Source: Hyphomicrobiales bacterium (GTDB lineage: Bacteria > Pseudomonadota > Alphaproteobacteria > Rhizobiales > Rhizobiaceae). From it: 60,671 nt of DNA. The stretch covers positions 1 to 60,671 of the forward strand of contig NVRK02000038.1 of NCBI GenBank assembly GCA_002400845.2, read 5' to 3'. A program made the position numbers and the translations under genes. Every line of letters begins with the position of its first letter. Position 1 is the first letter of the stretch. The notes beneath the pieces are model-generated. The model had not been told where the DNA came from and did not search any database. It was given only the letters and a program-made list of their open reading frames with translations. Positions 18,360 to 26,479 of this stretch are shown in pieces.

Positions 18360-19388
18360 TTAACTTCTTCTGCGGCCTTTGCGTTCGCGTTTTGGCTGTA
18401 GATCGTTAGCGGCTGATGTTGCGTTAATCATTGGGCCAATTTTTTCAACAATTTCTTCAATCGTTGGGCGTGGGCCACGGTTGCTTTTAAGGTAATTATC
18501 TAATGATGCGCGCATGCCAACTAAGTGCTCGCAAGATGTTCCGCAACAACCGCCAATAATTGTCGCACCAGCATCTGCCGCCATGCAAGTGTAATCGCCC
18601 ATTAATTCTGCTGTGCCTGTATAAACTACATTCTCACCTTGAATTTCTGGAATGCCGCAATTGGCTTTTGCCACAACAATCGCTTCTGGATCTGCGCCTG
18701 TCATATCTAATATAGATGAAAGCATGTCAGATGCACCAACACCGCAGTTTGCGCCAACGCCCAAAGGTTTTTCAGCTTGTCCGTCAAAGACAGAGTGAAT
18801 GTTGTTTGGTGCTAAGCCCATCATGGTTTTACCAGCTGTATCAAAAGAGGCTGTAACGATATAAGGCATGCCAACTTCTTGTGCTGCTGCTGCTGCTGCT
18901 TGAATTTCATCAGGAGAAGACATTGTTTCAATCCACAACACGTCTACGCCGCCATCAATCAGGCCTTTCATCTGTTCAACAAAGGCTACTTGCGCTTCTG
19001 CCATTGTTAACGGGCCAAGTGGAAATAATAATTCACCTGTTGGACCAACAGAACCAGCTACAATTACTTTTTTATCAGCCGCATCTGCCACTTCGCGTGC
19101 AATTTGCGCACCTTTTTTATTCAGCTCATGTACGCGGTCTTGCGCATTGTGCAGTTTTAAACGATGACATGAACCACCAAATGTATTTGTTAAAATAATA
19201 TCACTGCCAGCATCAACAAAGCCTTGGTGTAATTGTCGGATGTTTTCAGGTTTGGTATCATTCCAAAATTCAGGACTGTCACCAGAAGTTAGCCCCATTG
19301 CGAAAAGAGTTGTGCCTGTCGCGCCATCTGCTAGCAAAACGCCTTTTTCAGCGATCAGTTTTGATAATGGGTCAGTTCTTTTGGTCAT
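18360..19388 (-). CDS. Homocysteine S-methyltransferase (homocysteine module of split methionine synthase)
   Basis: A 342-residue zinc enzyme matching the N-terminal domain of MetH. Zinc ligands are in VGANCGVGA and in the GGCCGT motif near residue 280. DGATGTTLF opens the barrel and NTFGG follows. It would make methionine from homocysteine using the methyl-corrinoid protein encoded next. The ATG at 19388 has an AGGA site; an upstream in-frame extension of 18 residues lacks family similarity. A palindromic operator lies 80 bases upstream of the start codon. It ends in a basic tail like its neighbours. Confidence 0.93.
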   Translation of the reverse strand: MTKRTDPLSKLIAEKGVLLADGATGTTLFAMGLTSGDSPEFWNDTKPENIRQLHQGFVDAGSDIILTNTFGGSCHRLKLHNAQDRVHELNKKGAQIAREVADAADKKVIVAGSVGPTGELLFPLGPLTMAEAQVAFVEQMKGLIDGGVDVLWIETMSSPDEIQAAAAAAQEVGMPYIVTASFDTAGKTMMGLAPNNIHSVFDGQAEKPLGVGANCGVGASDMLSSILDMTGADPEAIVVAKANCGIPEIQGENVVYTGTAELMGDYTCMAADAGATIIGGCCGTSCEHLVGMRASLDNYLKSNRGPRPTIEEIVEKIGPMINATSAANDLQPKRERKGRRRS

Positions 19389-19467
19389 TGTTAGTTCCTG
19401 GGTTAATTCTGAATTATGCTGTGTCGCAACTTGCGAATACATTTTGTCAATTTAACATCGTATTGAG

Positions 19468-19487
19468 ATATAAAGATTTCTTTATAT
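19468..19487. promoter_or_regulatory. Palindromic operator upstream of homocysteine methyltransferase gene
   Basis: ATATAAAGA (19468-19476) and TCTTTATAT (19479-19487) are exact reverse complements with TT between. It is nearly the same as the palindrome at 16302-16323, which precedes the folate module gene. Sharing this element suggests one regulator controls both transcription units. Confidence 0.75.
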
Positions 19488-19690
19488 GGATATAAAATAC
19501 GATTCTGTCAAGATTTCAATTTGTCATTGAGTATTTTATCTTTGCTGACATGCATGCTTGGCTCAAACCAATTGGATAGTGTTGTTGTATTCAAAATATT
19601 TTTAAAACTATTTTTGAAAAAGTGCAAAATTAAGTTTCAGGTAACTAAATTCTAACGGCCTGTTTACTCTCTCAAGCTATATCTATATCC

Positions 19691-19817
19691 GAGGCGGCGA
19701 TTTTAAAGTGCCTCAACCCGGATAAGGTACTGCGTACCGGGTCACTTAGTATTGTAGAGTATTAAGCTTATTGCTTACAAACCGATTATTCCGCGTATTT
19801 GGAATGATCGGTTTTTT
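19691..19817 (+). ncRNA. Candidate structured RNA ending in a strong terminator
   Basis: In the 511-base gap between the methionine synthase and TerB genes there are three successive stem-loops. They are GAGGC/GCCTC (19691-19695 with 19710-19714), ACCCGG/CCGGGT (19716-19721 with 19737-19742) with an internal GGTAC/GTACC alternative, and ACCGATTATTCC/GGAATGATCGGT (19781-19792 with 19801-19812) followed by a T run. The last is a classic plus-strand terminator, yet no protein gene ends before it. This suggests a short independent transcript. It matched none of the common riboswitch or housekeeping RNA consensus sequences I know. Confidence 0.4.
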
Positions 19818-19818
19818 T
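19781..19818 (+). terminator. Strong rho-independent terminator without an upstream coding gene
   Basis: A 12-bp stem with one G-U pair, an 8-base loop and seven T. It lies 82 bases before the TerB-like gene and would end a plus-strand RNA starting somewhere after about 19490. Confidence 0.85.
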
Positions 19819-19899
19819 GCTTTGTCCTTGTTTATATATATAACCTTTAGTAAGGTAATTTAAGTCGGGGATGGCAAATTAAGAAGAAGAGGAAAAAGA

Positions 19900-20337
19900 G
19901 TGTATTCTTCTGTTAAATCATTTTTGGACCGACTAAACGCTGGTGATAATGAAAAGATTGAATTTTCGGATGCTGATTCACGCCTAGCGGTTGCTGCATT
20001 ATATTATCGTGTGATTATGGTTGATGGTCAGGTTAGACCTGCAGAACTTGAACGCTACAGACAAATATTGAGTGATTCTTTAGGGGTTAGCGAAGATGAG
20101 CTGGGTATGTTTGAGGAATCGGTTCAAAAAAAGTATGAAAGTGAAACATCACTTTTTCCTTTAGCCTCTATTGTTCGCAGATTACCAATTGAGAAGCGTC
20201 GGGAAATATTAGTCCATATGCAGCAAATCTCGTTAAGCGATAAAGAATTGCACGAATTTGAAATCAATTTGGTAGAACGCGCTGCTGAATTTCTTGATTT
20301 GACCAATGAATGGATATCCAATACTCGTAAAGTGTAA
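19900..20337 (+). CDS. TerB-family protein
   Basis: A 145-residue soluble helical protein. The N-terminal half reads LAVAALYYRVIMVDGQVRPAELERYRQIL, typical of the TerB/tellurite-resistance fold with acidic residues that may bind metal. The family name comes from tellurite clusters, but no other ter gene is nearby, and most single members have no proven role. The start codon is GTG at 19900 after a strong GAGGAAAAAG ribosome site. Confidence 0.8.
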   Translation: MYSSVKSFLDRLNAGDNEKIEFSDADSRLAVAALYYRVIMVDGQVRPAELERYRQILSDSLGVSEDELGMFEESVQKKYESETSLFPLASIVRRLPIEKRREILVHMQQISLSDKELHEFEINLVERAAEFLDLTNEWISNTRKV

Positions 20338-20521
20338 TTAAATAAATATTCTCAAAATCGTCTTATTTAAAGGATGTTGCAATATTTATGTGTCTGTAGA
20401 CTAGTCGTTTAGTCTGCTTTAGGTTGTCTGTGGATAGCGCATTCGCCAATTACCATTTTATGTGTTATCTAATCGCCCAATAATTATGAAGTATTTATAC
20501 GATGCTAATTGGGAGGCTATA

Positions 20522-20884
20522 ATGTATACAAATTCTAATGTTTGGGTGGCGATAATATTGGCTGGCATAGCTGGCTGTGTCATGACTGCGTTTTTTGCTA
20601 ATTCTATTAAAGGTGTGCCAGTAATGGCGATTGCTGGAAATTGGAAAAAACATCTTTGGTCAATCATATTTGCAATTCCTATTCCTTTTTTATTAGGTTT
20701 GAACCAGTTTGGTGTGCTCATTGCATTCCTATGGCTGGTACTTGCACCAACAATAGCTTCAAAAATCTATTTTGGGCCTAAAGATTTGCCAGCCATGGTG
20801 TTGAATGCCTTTCATTGCGGTTATGCCATTGCAGCACTGTTGGTTTATGTGTTTGTCACGCGTTATTTTGTAATGCTCATTTAA
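20522..20884 (+). CDS. Small integral membrane protein of unknown function
   Basis: A 120-residue protein with three hydrophobic segments (about residues 7-26, 44-76 and 92-115). The middle part reads GNWKKHLWSIIFAIPIPFLLG. No family was recognised. The ATG at 20522 follows a near-perfect GGGAGG ribosome site five bases upstream, so translation of this frame is likely. It is probably monocistronic. Confidence 0.7.
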   Translation: MYTNSNVWVAIILAGIAGCVMTAFFANSIKGVPVMAIAGNWKKHLWSIIFAIPIPFLLGLNQFGVLIAFLWLVLAPTIASKIYFGPKDLPAMVLNAFHCGYAIAALLVYVFVTRYFVMLI

Positions 20885-21089
20885 GTTATTTTAGTAATTT
20901 TTTGCTTATCCACAGAGGTTTGGATGCGCTAGGCAGTGAATAGATTCGATTAATTGCATTTTAAATCAAATTGTTAGTTTAACCTTGAATCTCAATTACT
21001 CGCGTTTGGCGTGTGTTTTGCTGGATTTATTTGTTTTTTCATATATGTTGTGGCTCATTACGGTTTAACGAGAATTTGGGAGATTTATT

Positions 21090-21512
21090 GTGCGAATTTT
21101 TATTTCGGCATTTATTTTAATAACGGGGTTTTTTCTTAGTTCAGCTATGGCTGCTTCTGTTGAAGCAAGAATAGATCTATCTCAGCAAAAAATGTATGTG
21201 TATCAAAACGGACGTTTGAAACACAAATGGAAAATATCAACTGGTAAACGCGGGTTTAGTACGCCGCGCGGTTCTTACCGTCCAACAAGAATGTATAAAG
21301 AATATTATTCTAAAAAATATTATAATTCACCAATGCCATATTCAATCTTTTTCCGTGGCGGCTACGCTATTCACGGTACCGGTTCAATTAAGCGTTTGGG
21401 ATCACGAGCATCTCATGGCTGTGTAAGATTGCATCCAAATAATGCACGCAAGCTATATACAATGGTGAAACGTGTTGGTGCGCGTAATGCAAGAATACGT
21501 GTTGTAAAATAG
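21090..21512 (+). CDS. L,D-transpeptidase (YkuD domain), exported
   Basis: A 140-residue periplasmic enzyme. A signal peptide ends at SSAMAA (about residue 22). The YkuD domain holds the paired motifs IHGTGSIKRLG and SHGCVRL, with the catalytic Cys in the latter and His in both. It would form 3-3 crosslinks in peptidoglycan or attach proteins to it. The protein is short and has no LysM or other wall-binding domain. The start is GTG at 21090 after GGGAGA. Confidence 0.92.
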   Translation: MRIFISAFILITGFFLSSAMAASVEARIDLSQQKMYVYQNGRLKHKWKISTGKRGFSTPRGSYRPTRMYKEYYSKKYYNSPMPYSIFFRGGYAIHGTGSIKRLGSRASHGCVRLHPNNARKLYTMVKRVGARNARIRVVK

Positions 21513-21544
21513 AATTAGAATACTTTAAAAAACAACATTTAATT

Positions 21545-21577
21545 GGCCTTGATATGTAACAATATCGAGGCCATTTT
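21545..21577 (+). terminator. Rho-independent terminator after the L,D-transpeptidase gene
   Basis: GGCCTTGATAT (21545-21555) pairs with ATATCGAGGCC (21562-21572) with one wobble, followed by ATTTTT. It could also help end the converging lpxXL message. Confidence 0.85.
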
Positions 21578-21626
21578 TAAAATTTTTATATAAGTATAGA
21601 GCGCCCTTAAATCGGGATATTTTGAT

Positions 21627-22550
21627 TTAGCGCCACTTTTTATGCAGCCATAACCATTGTTCAGGATATTCTTTAATCCAATTTTCCATCACATCATGGA
21701 TTGCTTGCAATAATTTTTGCTGATCTATTTTACCGTTTTCGTCACGCGGAATATCAATTGGATCTTCAATGGATAATCTAAAACGACCATTTGGCAGTCT
21801 AATAGTTCGTGCTGGATATATAGGGCAATCGAAATTATTAGCTAATTTTGAAAGTAACGGATTGGCTTTGGTTTTTCTGCCAAAAAATTCTACAATATCG
21901 CCTTTATGGAAATATTGATCGGCAAGAATGCCAACTTTTCCGCCATCTTGCATAATACCGGCTAAAGCCCAAGCCGCACCAGCTTTTGAAGGCACCAAAT
22001 GGCCCATATTTGTTGTGCGGGCTTTTAAAACTTCTTTTGCTAGGTATTTATTATTTGGTGGTCTGAATAAAGCCGTGATGTTTAAGCCATGCGCTGCAGC
22101 GCCAACGGGCAGTATTTCCCAATTTGCAGTATGGGCGGTAAAACAAACAGCAGGGCCATCTAAATCACGAAGTGCGATAAAGTTTTCATTGCCAACTATT
22201 TCGATCCGACCCTTTTCTGGCTCGTCTTCGTTAAGGTCAAAAATTTGGTCTAAAAATGCATATTCGGCTGCGGTTCTTGCCAAATTACCCCACATGTCAC
22301 GAAGTATTTGTTCAATTTCATCGTCGGGCTTTTCAGGAAATGCTAGCTTTAAATTAACACGCGCTTGTTTTGTTCTTGGGTATAGCATGCCCCAAAAGCG
22401 GCCCATCTCTTCTATGGTATCGATGGCCTTATCGGCTGGTAGCATTTTGATTAATCCAAGAAGACCCATCGCAAATTTTGCAATGAGCCAGTCTTTGGAA
22501 TTGCGAAACAAGACGAACCATTTTGGGTATTTAGTGCGTTTGGCCGCCAC
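21627..22550 (-). CDS. lpxXL: Lipid A very-long-chain acyltransferase
   Basis: A 307-residue membrane-associated acyltransferase of the LpxL/HtrB family. An N-terminal hydrophobic segment (about residues 22-37) is followed by the catalytic H-x4-E motif in HTANWE, then LFRPPNNKYL and GILADQYFHKGDIVEFFG. In rhizobia LpxXL moves a 27-hydroxyoctacosanoyl chain from AcpXL to lipid A. It is the last gene of the acpXL cluster, which supports that assignment over an ordinary lauroyl transferase. The start codon is GTG. Confidence 0.9.
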   Translation of the reverse strand: MAAKRTKYPKWFVLFRNSKDWLIAKFAMGLLGLIKMLPADKAIDTIEEMGRFWGMLYPRTKQARVNLKLAFPEKPDDEIEQILRDMWGNLARTAAEYAFLDQIFDLNEDEPEKGRIEIVGNENFIALRDLDGPAVCFTAHTANWEILPVGAAAHGLNITALFRPPNNKYLAKEVLKARTTNMGHLVPSKAGAAWALAGIMQDGGKVGILADQYFHKGDIVEFFGRKTKANPLLSKLANNFDCPIYPARTIRLPNGRFRLSIEDPIDIPRDENGKIDQQKLLQAIHDVMENWIKEYPEQWLWLHKKWR

Positions 22551-22589
22551 AATTAAAATCCACTAAGAAGAGTTAGAGCTAATATAAAA

Positions 22590-23621
22590 TTAGTCGTTGA
22601 TGCGCATGATGATTTTACCAAATACTTTTCGCGCTTCCATGCGCTCAAGTGCTGGTTCTAAATCTCCAAATTCAAGCTCAGTATCAATCACGGGCTTAAC
22701 AATGCCATGGGCCATTTTTTCCATTGCATCTGTAAGATTGCGCATGTTGCAACCAAAAGAACCGATTAAGCGCAATTGTTGTTGGAATAGCATCATTAGG
22801 TTGATTTCAGAAGAAACACCGCTGGTTGAACCACATGTTACCAAACGACCACCACGACGAAGTACCATCATAGAACCTTGAAATGTGTCTTTGCCTACAT
22901 GTTCAAAAACAACATCAACACCTTTTTTCTTGGTAATTTTGCGTACTTTACCAATCCAGTGTTCAGTTACGTAATTGATTACGTGGTCAGCGCCAAGCTC
23001 TTTACATTTTTCAATTTTGTCGTCTGAACCAACTGTTGTAATAACTTTACAGCCAACACCCTTAGCAAGCTGAATAGCCGCAGAACCAATGCCAGAGCCA
23101 CCTGCATGAATAAGAATAGTTTCGCCAGAGCGAAGTTTTGCATTGTCGAACAACATATGTTCGCATGTGCCAAATGTTACAGGTGCCACTGCCACCGCTA
23201 TATCAGACAAGCCTTCTGGTGCTTTTACAACATTGCGTGCTGGCATGTTTGACAGTTCTTGCGCATAACCATCTAGGTGGAAACCGTGAACGCCTTTTGG
23301 GTGTTCGCAATGATTGTCTCTGCCTTCGCGACATGGGCGACAAACGCCGCAAGTAGGGGCGCCATAAATAGCAACAAGATCTCCAGTTTTAAGATCCGTC
23401 ACGCCTGGTCCAACACTTACGATTTCGGCAGATGCTTCTGCACCAACTGTCATTGGTAAATTTCGCTTGGCAAATGCCATGCCACGCCAGCCCCAAACAT
23501 CAATATGGTTTAGTGCGACCACTTTAATTTTTAGTTGTACTTCACCTTCACCAGGAGGCGGTGGTGCTGGTATTTCTGTGATTGAAACTTCTTTTTCTGC
23601 AACAAGTTGAAGGGCGCGCAA
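22590..23621 (-). CDS. adh2XL: Zinc-type alcohol dehydrogenase of the acpXL cluster
   Basis: A 343-residue medium-chain dehydrogenase/reductase. It has a structural-zinc motif CGVCRPCREGRDNHC (C-x2-C-x2-C-x7-C) and a nucleotide-binding HAGGSGIGSAAIQLAK. The gene is always beside fabF1XL and lpxXL in rhizobial very-long-chain fatty acid clusters; its reaction there is not firmly known. The start is TTG at 23621, six bases after a GGAG site. It lies 77 bases downstream of fabF1XL. Confidence 0.88.
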   Translation of the reverse strand: MRALQLVAEKEVSITEIPAPPPPGEGEVQLKIKVVALNHIDVWGWRGMAFAKRNLPMTVGAEASAEIVSVGPGVTDLKTGDLVAIYGAPTCGVCRPCREGRDNHCEHPKGVHGFHLDGYAQELSNMPARNVVKAPEGLSDIAVAVAPVTFGTCEHMLFDNAKLRSGETILIHAGGSGIGSAAIQLAKGVGCKVITTVGSDDKIEKCKELGADHVINYVTEHWIGKVRKITKKKGVDVVFEHVGKDTFQGSMMVLRRGGRLVTCGSTSGVSSEINLMMLFQQQLRLIGSFGCNMRNLTDAMEKMAHGIVKPVIDTELEFGDLEPALERMEARKVFGKIIMRIND

Positions 23622-23698
23622 AGCAATCTCCGATTTACTTAAATTTAAATGTGGCCCGAATTAAATTCGAGCCATTTATTTTGTTTATGCTGTTTTGA

Positions 23699-24973
23699 TT
23701 AAGCTAGGTAGCGACCAAATACAAGGCAGGCATTTTGTCCGCCAAAGCCAAATGAGTTTGATAAAATATTATCAACTTCAGCTTGGCGGCTTTTGTTCGG
23801 CACAACATCTAAAATGATATCTGGGTCTGGATTTTCATGATTGATGGTTGGCGGTATCGTATTTTCGCTCATGGTTAAATATGAGAATACCGCTTCAACA
23901 GCTCCTGCCGCCGTTAGGGTGTGACCAATCATTGATTTGTTAGAAGAAACTGGAATTTCTCTAATTCTATCACCAAACACAGCCGCTAAAGAATTTGATT
24001 CCATGCGGTCGTTTTCTGGTGTTGAAGTGCCGTGTGCATTTACATAGCCAATTTCGTCAGGTGATAGGTTTGCATCTGCAAGTGCATATTTCATAGCTGT
24101 AATTGCCGGCATACCATCTGGGCTAGAGCGGGTGCGGTGGAAGCTATCTGCTTTTTCGCCAACGCCTTTAATGACACCAATAATGTTTGCGCCACGCGCC
24201 GTTGCATGTTCTAGGCTCTCTAGAACAAGTGCGGCTGAGCCTTCTGACATTACAAAACCATCACGGTCTTTAGAAAATGGACGCGATGCTTTTGTCGGTT
24301 CTGGATTTGTTGTGAGGGCTGAAAGAAGCGAGAAACGAATAAGACCTTCTGCTGTTACAGACCCATCTGATGCAACACAAAGTGCTGCATCAGTATCGCC
24401 TCTGATAATTGCTTCCATGCCATGCTGAATAGCCGTTGCGCCAGAAGAGCAAGCAGTAGACATAGAAATTGGCAAGCCCTTGGTTTTGTACTTATCTGCA
24501 ATTGTATAAGCGATCGTACCAAGCTGAACCAATTCGTGCATGCGTTCATGTTTATTATTGCGAGCGGCTTCTAATACAGCTGTATAACCAGCTTCGCTTG
24601 AAGTGTTTTCTGCTAAAAGGTCAAAACGGTGCTGCCATTCTAGCTCAACAGGAGGCGCGGCAAAGTATAGTGGGCCTGGAAAACCATCGGTTCCAAAACC
24701 AGCTTGTTCTAACGCTTCACCCGCAGTTGAATCTGCCATTGAATACGAAATAGCTGGAGCCGAAATTTCTTCTGGCTCCATAAAATCAACTGTTCCTGCA
24801 ATATGCGTTCTTAAACCTTCGGTCGAAAAACGCGAAATCTTTTTAATGCCAGATTTTCCAGCAGATAATGCTTTCCAATTGGCATCTTTACCTTCGCCCA
24901 GCGAAGTTACAACGCCCATGCCAGTAACAACAATGATTGGACGGCCTTTATGATCTGTAAATTTATTAGACAT
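23699..24973 (-). CDS. fabF1XL: Beta-ketoacyl-ACP synthase, very-long-chain type
   Basis: A 424-residue condensing enzyme with an intact Cys-His-His triad: Cys175 in STACSSGAT, His314 in NAHGTSTPEND and His351 in MIGHTLTAAGAVEA. It elongates acyl chains on AcpXL towards the C28 chain of lipid A. The ATG at 24973 has a GGAG site. It lies 17 bases downstream of the second ketosynthase-like gene, whose product lacks the triad; the two probably work as a pair. Confidence 0.94.
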   Translation of the reverse strand: MSNKFTDHKGRPIIVVTGMGVVTSLGEGKDANWKALSAGKSGIKKISRFSTEGLRTHIAGTVDFMEPEEISAPAISYSMADSTAGEALEQAGFGTDGFPGPLYFAAPPVELEWQHRFDLLAENTSSEAGYTAVLEAARNNKHERMHELVQLGTIAYTIADKYKTKGLPISMSTACSSGATAIQHGMEAIIRGDTDAALCVASDGSVTAEGLIRFSLLSALTTNPEPTKASRPFSKDRDGFVMSEGSAALVLESLEHATARGANIIGVIKGVGEKADSFHRTRSSPDGMPAITAMKYALADANLSPDEIGYVNAHGTSTPENDRMESNSLAAVFGDRIREIPVSSNKSMIGHTLTAAGAVEAVFSYLTMSENTIPPTINHENPDPDIILDVVPNKSRQAEVDNILSNSFGFGGQNACLVFGRYLA

Positions 24974-24990
24974 ATCTTTTCTCCGTCTCT

Positions 24991-26187
24991 CTAAGCTTTT
25001 TCTACAATCGCCATGCCTTCGCCGCGATAATGGCCAAGACTTGTTACGATAATTTTAGAAGGGGTTGCTTTTGCGTCTGTTTCTGTCACATCAAATTTTG
25101 AATAGAAACTGTTATTTTTCAATGCCAATGCACTCAGTGCAATGCCTAATGGAAAGTTTGCTTCAAGCGCATTTCCTGTAAGGGATGTATAGGCTCTAAT
25201 TGCTGTTTCACTGCCAAGGCGCTTGCGTAAAACTGCAAATTCTGTAGCCGTCACTTCTTTACAGCCTGATGCGCCTGAAATTACAGCAGTTGTATCGCTT
25301 GGTTGAATGTCGAGCTTATCCATAATCTCATTTAAGCGCGCTGTTGTTGATGCTTCATCGCGTGGACCAAGATCAGAAGCAACACCTGTTAATTTAGCAT
25401 AAGGTTTTGCGCCGCGTGCTTTTGCAAATTCGGCATCTTCTAAGATAAGGAATGCACCAGCAGAACCTAACAATGTGCCGCCTTCTTCTTTGATGCGTTC
25501 TCCAACAGGTGCACCACTGTTTTGCATTAGGTAATGGCCTAATTGCACAGATAAAAGCAGATCTAAACGTTCTGAATTATATGCGCCACCGACCAATAAA
25601 TGAGTAGATTGGCCTGCCGCGATACGAGCCACACCATTTTGAATCGCTGTAATGCCAGAACTTTCTTCACCCATATAAGTGCGTGAAGAGCCTGTAACTT
25701 TGTGAACGATGGAAATATTACCAGCCATTAGGTTTGAAAGCTGGGCTAAGAATAGAGTAGGGCGTAATTCGGTTGATAGACGTTCATTTAGCAAAATGTC
25801 GTGATCGTCGCGTTCACGCGATTCTTTCATGATTAGATTATCAACATCGATGTCACGTTCGCCGCCGCCAGCACAAACAACAAGATCCATAGAAGATAAT
25901 ACTTCTTCATTTTCCTTCATACCTGCATCTTCAAGCGCTAGGCCTGCTGCATAAGTACCCAAACGTTGCCAGTTTTCCATTTGGCGCGATTCTTTGCGTG
26001 GAATTTGAAGTTTCCAATCCATTTCAGGAAGCGGGTGAACCGTGTAGGGTGGAAATCTCTCGCTGTCTTGAATTGGAGCAGGGGCTTTGTCGCCTCCTAA
26101 GGCTTGCCAGTGTTGTTCTGCGCCTTCGCCATAACAAGATACAATGCCTATGCCTGTAATCCATACTTCGCGTTTAGTTTCAGTCAT
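24991..26187 (-). CDS. fabF2XL: Degenerate beta-ketoacyl-ACP synthase
   Basis: A 398-residue thiolase-fold protein that lines up along its length with FabF1XL but lacks all three catalytic residues. The nucleophile position reads GEESSG, with Glu175 in place of Cys. The first His region reads SGASGCKEV (Ala in place of His) and the second TGNALEA (Asn in place of His). This is the pattern of a chain-length factor or non-catalytic heterodimer partner. The gene order with fabF1XL is the same as in rhizobial lipid A clusters. Confidence 0.9.
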   Translation of the reverse strand: MTETKREVWITGIGIVSCYGEGAEQHWQALGGDKAPAPIQDSERFPPYTVHPLPEMDWKLQIPRKESRQMENWQRLGTYAAGLALEDAGMKENEEVLSSMDLVVCAGGGERDIDVDNLIMKESRERDDHDILLNERLSTELRPTLFLAQLSNLMAGNISIVHKVTGSSRTYMGEESSGITAIQNGVARIAAGQSTHLLVGGAYNSERLDLLLSVQLGHYLMQNSGAPVGERIKEEGGTLLGSAGAFLILEDAEFAKARGAKPYAKLTGVASDLGPRDEASTTARLNEIMDKLDIQPSDTTAVISGASGCKEVTATEFAVLRKRLGSETAIRAYTSLTGNALEANFPLGIALSALALKNNSFYSKFDVTETDAKATPSKIIVTSLGHYRGEGMAIVEKA

Positions 26188-26479
26188 GTGTTACTTTCTA
26201 TATGCCTGTTATGTGTCTTGCTTTACGACTTGCTGTACGACTTATTAAGTGACTTGTTTGGTTAGTGGTTATTTTGCAAAAAATGCTCAAAAATCAATAT
26301 CCAAGAAGCTTATTAAATTTAGCCTATGTTTGTTAGCAATTATTGCGCGTAAAAACACCCCAAAATTAGGTGATTTTAAGTCAAAAATGCACAATTTTTA
26401 GTAACGGGATTAACACTTAGGATTAACAGCGCATTGTGCGGAGTGTTTTTAACCTAATAACCAAGCATCGTTAAGGCTT
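26188..26479. other. 292-base gap inside the acpXL cluster
   Basis: This gap separates fabZXL from fabF2XL, although the genes lie in the same direction and are otherwise close. It contains a loose repeat of ACGACTTGCT-like sequence at 26221-26260 and A/T-rich DNA. I see no gene or strong terminator. An internal promoter is likely. Confidence 0.45.

Noticed and set aside
19389-19690. Cobalamin, SAM or SAH riboswitch upstream of the methionine synthase genes
   Set aside because: I could find no recognisable consensus blocks of these classes on the minus strand; the palindrome suggests a protein regulator.
19900-20337. Tellurite resistance locus
   Set aside because: Only a single TerB-like gene is present with no terA, terC, terD or terZ; the name alone does not support that role.
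22597-24953. Long open frames on the plus strand opposite the adh, fabF1XL and fabF2XL genes
   Set aside because: They are antisense to clear enzyme genes, lack ribosome sites and have low-complexity translations.
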